From Acidobacteriaceae bacterium (GTDB taxonomy: Bacteria > Acidobacteriota > Terriglobia > Bryobacterales > Bryobacteraceae), in the NCBI GenBank assembly GCA_019245255.1, contig JAFARV010000494.1, forward strand, positions 1 to 5,724: 5,724 nucleotides of DNA, written 5' to 3'. The notes under the pieces were generated by a model. That model searched no databases. It was not told the DNA's origin and was given only the letters and a program-made list of their open reading frames with translations. A program made the translations under genes and the position numbers. This document shows positions 1 through 5,724 of this stretch, one piece after another; the stretch's first letter is position 1; each line of letters opens with the position of its first letter.

Positions 1-19
1 CGCTAGTACAAGACGCAAC

Positions 20-31
20 CCGTCTAGACGG
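20..31. repeat. 12-bp perfect palindrome upstream of clpC
   Basis: CCGTCTAGACGG reads the same on both strands. It ends 8 bases before the clpC ATG and touches the GGTGG (30-34) that looks like the ribosome binding site. It could be an operator half, a small hairpin (4-bp stem) masking the ribosome site, or chance. It does not resemble the direct-repeat CtsR operator known from Firmicutes clpC. Only 19 bases of upstream sequence are visible, so no promoter can be assigned. Confidence 0.3.
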
Positions 32-39
32 TGGCACTT

Positions 40-2523
40 ATGTTTGAACGGTATACCGAAAAAGCACGCCGCGTGATCTTCTTCGCGAGGTATGAGGCGA
101 GCCAGTTCGGAAGTCCTTACATCGAGACTGAGCATCTGCTGCTTGGCCTGCTGCGCGAGGACAAAGCGCTTGCGAACCGGTTTCTGCGTTCCCACGCAGC
201 CATCGAGTCGATTCGCAAGCAGATTGAAGCCCACACGACCGTGCGCGAGAAGGTGTCGACCTCTGTTGACCTTCCCTTAAGCCACGAGTGCAAGCGTGTG
301 TTGGCATACGGAGCAGAGGAAGCAGAGCGGCTCAGCCATAAACATATCGGGACTGAGCATCTGTTGCTGGGCCTGCTTCGGGAAGAGAAGAGCTTCGCGG
401 CAGAGATTCTTCACGAGCGCGGCCTGCGGCTGTCCGCAGTGCGCGAGGAGATTGCCCGATCGGCTTCGGAAAAGACCAGCGCGAGCCGCCCCAAGGAGAG
501 CTCGCTTCTCGCGGAGTTCAGCCGCGACCTTACGCAGGCCGCGGTAGACGGCATGCTCGATCCTCTGATTGGACGCGACTCGGAGGTGGATCGCGTGGTG
601 CAGATTCTGTGCCGGCGCACCAAGAACAATCCGGTGCTAATCGGCGAGCCCGGCGTTGGAAAAACCGCCATTGTGGAAGGGCTGGCACAACGCATTGCGG
701 ATGGCGATGTTCCTTCTTTTCTTTCCGACAAGCGCATCCTCGCGCTCGACCTGTCGCTCATTGTGGCGGGCACAAAATACCGCGGTCAGTTTGAAGAGCG
801 CCTGAAAACCATCATGAAGGAGTTGATGGAAAATCAGAACGCCATCATCTTCAGTGACGAGTTGCATACGCTGGTGGGCGCCGGCTCTGCCGAGGGCTCA
901 TTGGATGCAGCCAACATTCTCAAGCCTGCTCTTTCGCGCGGCGAGATCCAGTGCATCGGCGCAACTACGCCGGCCGAGTACCGGAAATCGATCGAGAAGG
1001 ACCGGTCTCTCGAGCGCCGTTTCCAGGCTGTCAAGGTTCCGCCGCCGACCGAAACAGATGCCATTCGCATCCTGTTCGGCATAAAGGAGCGCTATGAGAA
1101 GTTCCACGCGGTGGCTTATACGGACGAAGCCATCGAGTCGGCCGTCTACACCTCGACACGATTCATTCCTGATCGCTTCCTGCCGGACAAGGCCATTGAC
1201 TTGATTGATGAGGCGGGTGCGCGGGTAAAGCTTCGCCAGACGACTCTGCCGTCCGAAGTCGCTGATATCCAGAAGCGGATTAAATTCATCGTCCACCGTA
1301 TGGAGAACGCGATTGCGAACCACGAGTTCGAAAAGGCTCGCTTCTACTCCGACGAAGAGCGCAAAGAGCGAGAAAACCTCCGCATTCTGCGGGAGAAATA
1401 CAACCTCGACGATACCTCAACCGGGGTCGTGAGCAAGGACGATATCGAAGATGTGGTGGCTCGCTGGACCGGCGTTCCGATGACCGCAATCAAGGAGGAA
1501 GAAATCAACAAGCTCCTCCGCATTGAAGAGGAATTGCACAAGCGCGTCATCAGCCAGGAGAAGGCGATATCGGCGCTATCACGGGCGATTCGCCGCTCAC
1601 GCGCGGGCCTCAAATCGCCAAAGCGGCCATCCGGTTCGTTCCTGTTCCTCGGGCCGACGGGCGTGGGTAAAACGGAAGTTGCGCGCGCGCTTGCCGAATT
1701 CCTGTTCGGCAGCGAGAAGTCGCTCATTCGCTTCGATATGTCGGAGTTCATGGAGAAGCATTCGATCTCCAAACTGATTGGTTCGCCTCCGGGATATGTG
1801 GGCTACGAGGAGGGCGGGCAACTGACCGAGCGTGTCAAGCGCGCACCGTACTCGATCATTCTGTTGGATGAAATCGAAAAGGCTCACCCCGACATCTACA
1901 ACATTCTGTTGCAGGTATTCGAGGACGGCCAGTTGACTGACGGTCTCGGGAACACGGTTGATTTCAAGAACACGATCATCATCATGACTTCGAATCTGGG
2001 TGCTCGGTTCCTCGATAAGCGGGGCCAGATCGGATTCTCGGTTCACGCAGACACTGGTATCCCGCAGAAGATTGAGGATCAGGTGATGAGCGAAGTGAAG
2101 CGGGCGTTCAACCCCGAGTTCCTGAACCGGCTTGACGAGGTCATTTTGTTCACCTCGCTAACGGATGAAGATTTGATCCGTATCATCGACCTGCTGGTGG
2201 AGCAGATCAATCTGAATCTCATCGCCAAGCAGATCCGCATTAAACTTCAGCCGGAAGCGGCGAAGTACATTCTCGATAAGACCTGCAGCGACCGCAGCTA
2301 CGGCGCTCGCCCGCTGCGGCGAGCACTGCAGAAATACATCGAGGATCCGCTATCTGAAGCGCTGATTCAAGGCACGCTGCCACGCCCGGCAGAACTCGAC
2401 ATCTACCTGGGCGAGGATGGCATCTACTGCCGCCAAGTGGGCGATCTCGAAGGCCAACCGGTGGCTGCCGGCGGAGCCTCTGAGGTAACTGCAGCGGGAA
2501 CTCCGCTGTACATGTTCAGCTAG
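40..2523 (+). CDS. clpC: ClpC-type ATP-dependent Clp protease ATP-binding subunit
   Basis: Hsp100/ClpC AAA+ unfoldase, which in this family forms a hexamer in the cytoplasm, unfolds substrates and feeds them to ClpP. I place the start at ATG 40 (MFERYTEKARR, the usual ClpC N-terminus; 827 aa), preceded by GGTGG at 30-34, rather than at the in-frame GTG 31. Visible domains: two Clp N-repeats (about 1-143), each with a TEHLLLGLL motif; AAA-1 with Walker A GEPGVGKT (202-209), Walker B ending D273-E274 and arginines in LERRF (about 324-328); a short middle segment with a UVR-like EFEKARFYSDEE stretch (about 429-440), typical of ClpC and unlike the long ClpB coiled coil; AAA-2 with Walker A GPTGVGKT (538-545), Walker B ending D610-E611, and sensor-2 GAR (755-757). 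The IGF tripeptide at 664-666 fits the ClpP-docking loop, so partnership with ClpP is expected. One oddity is a serine just before the AAA-1 Walker B DE, where isoleucine is usual. All ATPase motifs are intact and the length is normal. Confidence 0.97.
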   Translation: MFERYTEKARRVIFFARYEASQFGSPYIETEHLLLGLLREDKALANRFLRSHAAIESIRKQIEAHTTVREKVSTSVDLPLSHECKRVLAYGAEEAERLSHKHIGTEHLLLGLLREEKSFAAEILHERGLRLSAVREEIARSASEKTSASRPKESSLLAEFSRDLTQAAVDGMLDPLIGRDSEVDRVVQILCRRTKNNPVLIGEPGVGKTAIVEGLAQRIADGDVPSFLSDKRILALDLSLIVAGTKYRGQFEERLKTIMKELMENQNAIIFSDELHTLVGAGSAEGSLDAANILKPALSRGEIQCIGATTPAEYRKSIEKDRSLERRFQAVKVPPPTETDAIRILFGIKERYEKFHAVAYTDEAIESAVYTSTRFIPDRFLPDKAIDLIDEAGARVKLRQTTLPSEVADIQKRIKFIVHRMENAIANHEFEKARFYSDEERKERENLRILREKYNLDDTSTGVVSKDDIEDVVARWTGVPMTAIKEEEINKLLRIEEELHKRVISQEKAISALSRAIRRSRAGLKSPKRPSGSFLFLGPTGVGKTEVARALAEFLFGSEKSLIRFDMSEFMEKHSISKLIGSPPGYVGYEEGGQLTERVKRAPYSIILLDEIEKAHPDIYNILLQVFEDGQLTDGLGNTVDFKNTIIIMTSNLGARFLDKRGQIGFSVHADTGIPQKIEDQVMSEVKRAFNPEFLNRLDEVILFTSLTDEDLIRIIDLLVEQINLNLIAKQIRIKLQPEAAKYILDKTCSDRSYGARPLRRALQKYIEDPLSEALIQGTLPRPAELDIYLGEDGIYCRQVGDLEGQPVAAGGASEVTAAGTPLYMFS

Positions 2524-2540
2524 AAAAACCGGGAGGGAGC

Positions 2541-2564
2541 GGGAGCGCGGAAGCAGGCGCTCCC
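2541..2564 (+). terminator. Stem-loop after clpC, possible terminator without T-run
   Basis: GGGAGCGC (2541-2548) and GCGCTCCC (2557-2564) form a perfect 8-bp GC-rich stem around an 8-base loop, starting 18 bases after the clpC stop. An outer ACCGG/CCGGT pair (2528-2532 with 2572-2576) could extend the structure. No run of T follows, so a classical intrinsic terminator is not supported. It may mark a 3' end, stabilise the clpC mRNA, or reduce readthrough into the ABC genes. Confidence 0.4.
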
Positions 2565-2649
2565 AGCTTCACCGGTAAGTGATGGCGCCCGGCGGTTAAC
2601 TCCTGCATTAGCGACAACTTCAAAACCGGAACCTACGCAAAATAGAGAG

Positions 2650-3393
2650 GTGCCCCGAGTACTGGCGGTCGAGCACCTGAGCAAGCACTACGGACAGAAG
2701 ATCGCCGTCGACGACATCTCGTTTGAGGTCGCGCAGAACGAAATTGTTGGCCTCCTCGGTCCGAACGGAGCCGGCAAAACCACAACAATCAGCATGATCC
2801 TCGGTGTGCTCGAGCCCACTTCGGGCAAGATCACAATCCGAGGGATCGACCTCGCCCGCAAGCGGGAAACCGCCCTGCAGCGAGCGAATTTCTCGGCTGT
2901 GTACGCGCCTTTGCCAGGGAATCTGACGGTCTATCAGAACCTGCGTGTATTTGGTCTTATTTACGGCGTGAAACAGCTGGCGACTCGCATCGATGCGCTG
3001 CTGGCGGACTTTGACCTGAGGCAGTTCAGAGACACCAAATGCGGTCTGCTGTCCTCAGGTGAGCAGACGCGAATCTCTCTTGCGAAAGCTATGCTCAACA
3101 CTCCCGAATTGCTGTTGCTCGACGAGCCAACTGCTTCGCTCGACCCAGCGACCGCACGCGACATCCGGATACAAATCCGGCGGCTGGTGAACGCCGGGAC
3201 GAGCGGCGTCTTATGGACATCGCACAATATGTACGAGGTGGAGGAGGTCAGCGACCGGGTTCTGTTTCTGTCTCGCGGAAAGATTCTGCTCGAAGGCAAT
3301 CCGCGTGAGCTACCCGCACAGCACGGCAAGGAGAGTCTCGAGGAGCTCTTTGTAACGGTTGCCCGCGAGCCGTTGAGTCTGGGAGCTCTCTGA
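2650..3393 (+). CDS. ABC-2 type transporter ATP-binding protein
   Basis: Nucleotide-binding subunit of an ABC exporter (COG1131/CcmA-like group, the NodI/DrrA type), 247 aa. It powers the permease encoded directly after it; the substrate is unknown. Motifs: Walker A GPNGAGKT (37-44), an ABC signature reading LSSGEQ (134-139) instead of LSGGQ, Walker B LLLLDE (154-159) with catalytic Glu159, D-loop SLDP (163-166) and switch His192 in TSHNM. The Q-loop region (about 80-94, FSAVYAPLPGNLTV) lacks the expected Gln. I recall a subset of ABC-2 ATPases with a similar NF-x-PY-x-LP pattern here, so this is probably a family trait and not damage. GTG 2650 is the only standard in-frame start between the clpC stop and the first conserved block. 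The purine-rich AGAGAG abuts it, leaving almost no spacing; a CTG at 2662 is a weak alternative. Confidence 0.93.
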   Translation: MPRVLAVEHLSKHYGQKIAVDDISFEVAQNEIVGLLGPNGAGKTTTISMILGVLEPTSGKITIRGIDLARKRETALQRANFSAVYAPLPGNLTVYQNLRVFGLIYGVKQLATRIDALLADFDLRQFRDTKCGLLSSGEQTRISLAKAMLNTPELLLLDEPTASLDPATARDIRIQIRRLVNAGTSGVLWTSHNMYEVEEVSDRVLFLSRGKILLEGNPRELPAQHGKESLEELFVTVAREPLSLGAL

Positions 3394-4197
3394 GTGTCAT
3401 TAAGCCGCGCGGCAGCGATTGCACTGAGGCAGTTCTATCTGCTTCGCGGTAGCGCCGCGCGCGTCCTGCCGTTGTTTGCGTGGGTGGCCATCGACATCAT
3501 TTTGTGGGGATTTATGACGAAGTATTTGAATATCGTTGCGTCCTCGCGTTTCAACTTCGTTCCGACCCTGCTGGGCGCGGTCCTGCTTTGGGATTTCTTC
3601 GGCCGAGTCATGTTCGGCGTGACCACGGCGTTTCTCGAAGACGTCTGGTCGCGCAACCTACTGAACTTTTTCGCGACTCCAATCACCATTCCGGAGTATG
3701 TGGCGGGCCTGGTCGTGTCGAGCATCGCCACCAGCTCGGTCGGGCTGCTGATCATGGTGGTTTTGGCGGCCGGACTGTTTGGTTTGTCGTTCCTGAGTTA
3801 CGGTCTTGCGCTGTTGCCGTTCGTGCTCGTTCTATTCTTATTCGGCATTGCAATGGGCATCGTTGCCACGGCCATTGTGCTGCGGCTTGGCCCGGCGGCG
3901 GAATGGTTCATCTGGCCGATGCCTGCTGTGATTTCACCTTTTGTGGGAGTGTTCTATCCGCTTTCGGTGCTGCCAACCTGGATGCAAGCCGTCGCGCGGA
4001 TTCTGCCGCCGTCGTACGTATTTGAAAGCGTTCGGGGAATTGTACGCGGGACGGGGGCGTGGTGGCCGGGCCTGGCACTGAGCGGTATTCTGGCGTTCAT
4101 TTATATCGTTCTGGCGGGTTTCATCTTTGCGCGCGTGTTTCGATATGCGGTCAGAACCGGTTTGATCGCGCGCTACAGCGCCGAGTCAGTCAGTTAG
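3394..4197 (+). CDS. ABC-2 type transporter permease
   Basis: Membrane subunit (267 aa) partnering the ATPase just upstream; together they should form an inner-membrane exporter. Hydrophobic segments suggest six helices, at about 24-42, 56-76, 103-131, 136-163, 172-194 and 228-252, with no cleavable signal peptide. The motif YPLSVLPTWM (188-197), followed by an LPPSYVFE-x-x-R stretch near helix 5, is characteristic of ABC-2 permeases such as NodJ and DrrB. A conserved amphipathic stretch EDVWSRNLLNFFATP (82-96) lies between helices 2 and 3, a plausible ATPase-coupling region. The GTG start follows the ATPase TGA with no gap (TGAGTG), and GGGAG at 3381-3385 inside the ATPase gene gives 8-base spacing, so translational coupling is likely. 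The cargo (drug, lipid or polysaccharide) cannot be told from the sequence. Confidence 0.92.
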   Translation: MSLSRAAAIALRQFYLLRGSAARVLPLFAWVAIDIILWGFMTKYLNIVASSRFNFVPTLLGAVLLWDFFGRVMFGVTTAFLEDVWSRNLLNFFATPITIPEYVAGLVVSSIATSSVGLLIMVVLAAGLFGLSFLSYGLALLPFVLVLFLFGIAMGIVATAIVLRLGPAAEWFIWPMPAVISPFVGVFYPLSVLPTWMQAVARILPPSYVFESVRGIVRGTGAWWPGLALSGILAFIYIVLAGFIFARVFRYAVRTGLIARYSAESVS

Positions 4198-4243
4198 TCC
4201 GGGAGCTTGCGACGAGCCTGCTCGATGGTCCCAGCTGTGATTC

Positions 4244-5224
4244 TTAGTTGTTAGCGTTCAGCTCCACAACGAAGCGGCCGGACGGGCTGCGTCCCGAGCC
4301 GCGCACTTCGAGGCCCGCGCTGGCTGCAAGTTCCCGGAATTCGGCTAGGGTGCGGTTCTTGCCGCCCACGAGCACCAGCATAAGCAGTTCCGGGGAGGCT
4401 TTTTCTTCGGGCGTGACGCCGCCGAGCATCACGACCCGACCGTTCGGCCCGGCGGCCTCGGCACACCGATGCAGCAGGATTTTCGCCTCGGCATCCGGCC
4501 AGTCGCCAAGCACGTTTTTCATCATGTAGATGTCCTTGCCGGACGGCAGAGCATCGAAAAAGCTCTGGCCCACGGCTTCGACGCGGTCGGCCACACCCGC
4601 CGCTTCGAATACTTCAGCGGAGCGGCGCACGACACGCGGCAGATCCACGAGCGTCCCGCGCAAGTGCGGCCGTTTGCGAAGGACCTCCGCGAGCAGCGCG
4701 CCTGTGCCTCCGCCGATATCGACCACGGTGCGTACGCCGGCCCAGTCCGCAGGATCGAGCAGCACCTCGGGATCGGGGGTACCGTGGCCGACCACTCCCA
4801 TCAGCGCATCAAAACTCTCGGCGATCTGGGGATTCGCATCCAAGTCCTCCCAGAACGGCCGCCCGAACACCTCATCAAATGCGGGGCGTCCGGTTCGCAC
4901 GGCGTGAAGCAGGGTGCTCCAAGTGTATGCCATACGGCCGCCGATCCCTTCGAGATCGAAGCCCAGGCGTGCGGGTCCTTCCATCAGGCCGCGCGCCGTA
5001 TCGTTGAGCGCAAACTCGCCGGCAGCAGGCTCTTCGAAAATGCCCTTGCCGATGAGGTGGCGTATCACCCGCATCAGCGATCCCGGGTCCGCACCTGCCG
5101 CGGCGCCGAGTTCCGCAATTCGATTCTTCCCCGCCGCAATGTGCTCCGCGACCCGAAGTGTCACCACAACGTGCAGGCACCATGGTGTGCAGAGATCGCT
5201 TAACGCAAACAGATCAGCAGCCAT
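4244..5224 (-). CDS. SAM-dependent methyltransferase, COMT-like family, catalytic residues replaced
   Basis: Class I SAM-dependent protein (326 aa) of the O-methyltransferase family 2 group (plant COMT; bacterial TcmN/DnrK/RdmB). The N-terminal part (about 1-90) is the winged-helix dimerisation domain, with an ADPGSLMRVIRHLIGKGIF helix pair and FALND-TARGL. The C-terminal Rossmann fold has SAM motif I VDIGGGTG (168-175) and the acidic motif VDLP (193-196), both intact, so SAM binding is expected. The three positions that align with alfalfa COMT H269, E297 and E329 are Gly240 (LGDW for LHDW), Gly268 (VVMLGG where V-A-E is usual) and Asn290 (GGKNRT for GGKERT). I checked all three codons on the reverse strand. 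The frame is intact, so this is not simple decay. It may methylate by another mechanism, perform RdmB-like non-methyl chemistry, or be inactive. The gene looks richer in GC than its neighbours (one 60-base line counts 67%) and resembles actinobacterial members as I recall them, suggesting transfer. It converges on the permease (46-base gap) and diverges from infA. ATG 5224 is chosen, although only a poor GGGTGG lies upstream. Confidence 0.85.
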   Translation of the reverse strand: MAADLFALSDLCTPWCLHVVVTLRVAEHIAAGKNRIAELGAAAGADPGSLMRVIRHLIGKGIFEEPAAGEFALNDTARGLMEGPARLGFDLEGIGGRMAYTWSTLLHAVRTGRPAFDEVFGRPFWEDLDANPQIAESFDALMGVVGHGTPDPEVLLDPADWAGVRTVVDIGGGTGALLAEVLRKRPHLRGTLVDLPRVVRRSAEVFEAAGVADRVEAVGQSFFDALPSGKDIYMMKNVLGDWPDAEAKILLHRCAEAAGPNGRVVMLGGVTPEEKASPELLMLVLVGGKNRTLAEFRELAASAGLEVRGSGRSPSGRFVVELNANN

Positions 5225-5233
5225 GCGGATAAG

Positions 5234-5269
5234 TTACCACCCGGCGGAAGTCCGGTAAGTTCTTGGTAA
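5234..5269. promoter_or_regulatory. TTACC repeats in the methyltransferase-infA divergent spacer
   Basis: TTACC occurs at 5234-5238 on the plus strand, and its complement GGTAA occurs at 5254-5258 and 5265-5269. The offsets are 20 and 11 bases, close to two and one helical turns. The outermost pair extends to TTACCA/TGGTAA (5234-5239 with 5264-5269). They lie 10 to 45 bases upstream of the methyltransferase start, where a regulator could act. The motif is short, and chance is a real possibility. Confidence 0.22.
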
Positions 5270-5310
5270 TTCCCTTCGCGGAGTTGCAGAGCGATCGTCC
5301 GAGTTTGGGA

Positions 5311-5316
5311 TATAAT
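5311..5316 (+). promoter_or_regulatory. Consensus -10 box for infA
   Basis: TATAAT matches the sigma-70 -10 consensus exactly and lies in an otherwise GC-rich spacer, 56 bases before the infA ATG. No good -35 is found at 16-18 bases spacing; the nearest candidate, TTGCAG (5284-5289), gives a spacer of 21, and there is no TG extended element at the right position. The transcript would start near 5323 and have a leader of about 50 bases. Confidence 0.55.
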
Positions 5317-5363
5317 TCTCGAAAGGGTCGAGGTGCGCGAATTCTCTCCCCTATCCCACAGTT

Positions 5364-5369
5364 AAGAGG
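5364..5369 (+). promoter_or_regulatory. infA: Ribosome binding site of infA
   Basis: AAGAGG, a good Shine-Dalgarno match, lies 3 bases before ATG 5373. The spacing is shorter than ideal, but this start agrees with the conserved IF-1 N-terminus. Confidence 0.6.
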
Positions 5370-5372
5370 CGA

Positions 5373-5591
5373 ATGAGTAAAGAAGACAGCATCGAAGTCA
5401 CTGGCACAGTTGTTGAAAAGTTTCCGAGCGGATTATTTAGCGTGCAACTCGATCAGGATCGTACAGTGTTGGCGCATTTGGCCGGGAAACTCAGGCGTAA
5501 CCGAATCCGAGTTTTGGCAGGCGATCGCGTCACTTTGGAGATGTCTCCCTATGACCTCACCAAGGGACGAATCACCTACCGTCATAAGTAA
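5373..5591 (+). CDS. infA: Translation initiation factor IF-1
   Basis: IF-1 is a single S1/OB-fold domain that binds the 30S A site and works with IF-2 and IF-3 in start-codon selection. The 72 aa length is exactly typical. Recognisable stations: SKED start (2-5), EVTGTVVE (8-15), VLAHLAGKLRRNRIRVLAGD (about 32-51, where E. coli has TAHISGKMRKNYIRILTGD), and the end block SPYDLTKGRITYR. It is not embedded in a ribosomal protein cluster: a methyltransferase lies divergently upstream and an epimerase follows downstream. It differs from E. coli IF-1 at many surface positions (for example FPSGLFSVQLDQDRT), so it may be a second, stand-alone paralogue; a canonical copy elsewhere cannot be judged from here. 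It probably has its own promoter (TATAAT at 5311). Confidence 0.95.
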   Translation: MSKEDSIEVTGTVVEKFPSGLFSVQLDQDRTVLAHLAGKLRRNRIRVLAGDRVTLEMSPYDLTKGRITYRHK

Positions 5592-5724
5592 ACGATCCTC
5601 ACTTCCTCCCCAAGCCCGTCAAACCGCGTTCTTGTAGTCTTCGGTACTCGCCCTGACGCGATTAAGCTGGCTCCGCTGATCCACGCGCTACGTGCTCATT
5701 CTGATCTCGAATGCAGGATATGTG
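5592..5724 (+). CDS. wecB: UDP-N-acetylglucosamine 2-epimerase, N-terminal part (cut by window end)
   Basis: The frame from 5628 reads VLVVFGTRPDAIKLAPL, then IHALRAHSDLECRIC, the N-terminal Rossmann strand and FGTRPEAIK-AP motif of WecB/MnaA, with Asp for the usual Glu. The family converts UDP-GlcNAc to UDP-ManNAc for surface polysaccharide synthesis in the cytoplasm. Only about 32 recognisable residues fit in the window; the catalytic residues lie beyond it. The start is unclear. The frame is the same as infA's and is open from the infA TAA (5589-5591), but it contains no ATG, GTG or TTG before the conserved block. ACG at 5592 directly abuts the TAA, and ATC at 5595 is another rare possibility. 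A start mutated from ATG, a sequencing error, or a rare non-AUG start would each explain this. Close spacing to infA suggests co-transcription. The family call is firm; the gene symbol and start are less so. Confidence 0.8.

Noticed and set aside
31..39. GTG at 31 as the clpC start
   Set aside because: ATG at 40 gives the MFERYTEKARR terminus typical of ClpC, and the GTG overlaps the likely ribosome binding site.
1597..2046. Minus-strand open frame (149 aa) inside clpC
   Set aside because: Antisense to the AAA-2 domain; composition mirrors clpC codons and no motif is seen.
2596..2649. Promoter for the ABC pair (candidate boxes TTAACT at 2596, CAAAAT at 2638)
   Set aside because: No pair of boxes matches the consensus at acceptable spacing; a leaderless GTG start is conceivable but not supported.
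3480..4025. Plus-strand open frame (181 aa) inside the permease gene
   Set aside because: Out-of-frame shadow of a well-supported six-helix permease; no ribosome site and no family resemblance.
4198..4243. Possible bidirectional terminator in the convergent gap (CGAG/CTCG around 4213-4224)
   Set aside because: The stem is only 4 bp with a tetraloop and no T-run on either strand; too weak to call.
4469..5203. Long plus-strand open frame (244 aa) opposite the methyltransferase
   Set aside because: It lies entirely antisense to a gene with clear conserved motifs; its product is rich in His, Arg and Gln with no recognisable domain, as expected for a shadow frame in GC-rich DNA.

Overview
The window most likely comes from an Acidobacteriota chromosome (Terriglobia-like). 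That placement is an inference. It rests mainly on how closely the ClpC protein follows what I recall of acidobacterial ClpC, with moderate-to-high GC and frequent GTG starts as supporting signs. I could not run a search.

Layout: (1) 40-2523 (+) is a complete ClpC-type AAA+ unfoldase with a double N-domain, two ATPase domains, a UVR-type middle segment and a ClpP-docking loop. (2) A 126-base gap follows, carrying a perfect 8-bp stem-loop with no T-run. (3) 2650-4197 (+) is a tightly coupled ABC exporter pair: an ATPase and a six-helix ABC-2 permease joined as TGAGTG, with both starts GTG. (4) 4244-5224 (-) is a GC-rich SAM-dependent methyltransferase of the plant-COMT/bacterial polyketide OMT family, convergent with the exporter. 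(5) A 148-base divergent spacer holds a clear TATAAT box and TTACC repeats. (6) 5373-5591 (+) is translation initiation factor IF-1. (7) From about 5592 to the window end (+) lies the start of a UDP-GlcNAc 2-epimerase (WecB/MnaA), which runs off the edge.

The genes are mostly unrelated housekeeping and transport functions, apart from the ABC pair, which forms one transporter, and infA-wecB, which probably share a transcript. I see no phage, insertion sequence, CRISPR array, tRNA or rRNA.

I did not find a convincing new multi-gene system. Two points deserve attention. The methyltransferase has lost all three residues that align with the COMT catalytic triad while keeping its SAM-binding motif, so it may not be a conventional O-methyltransferase. 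The epimerase reading frame has no ATG, GTG or TTG between the infA stop and its first conserved motif; an ACG codon sits directly after the infA TAA where an ATG would be expected.
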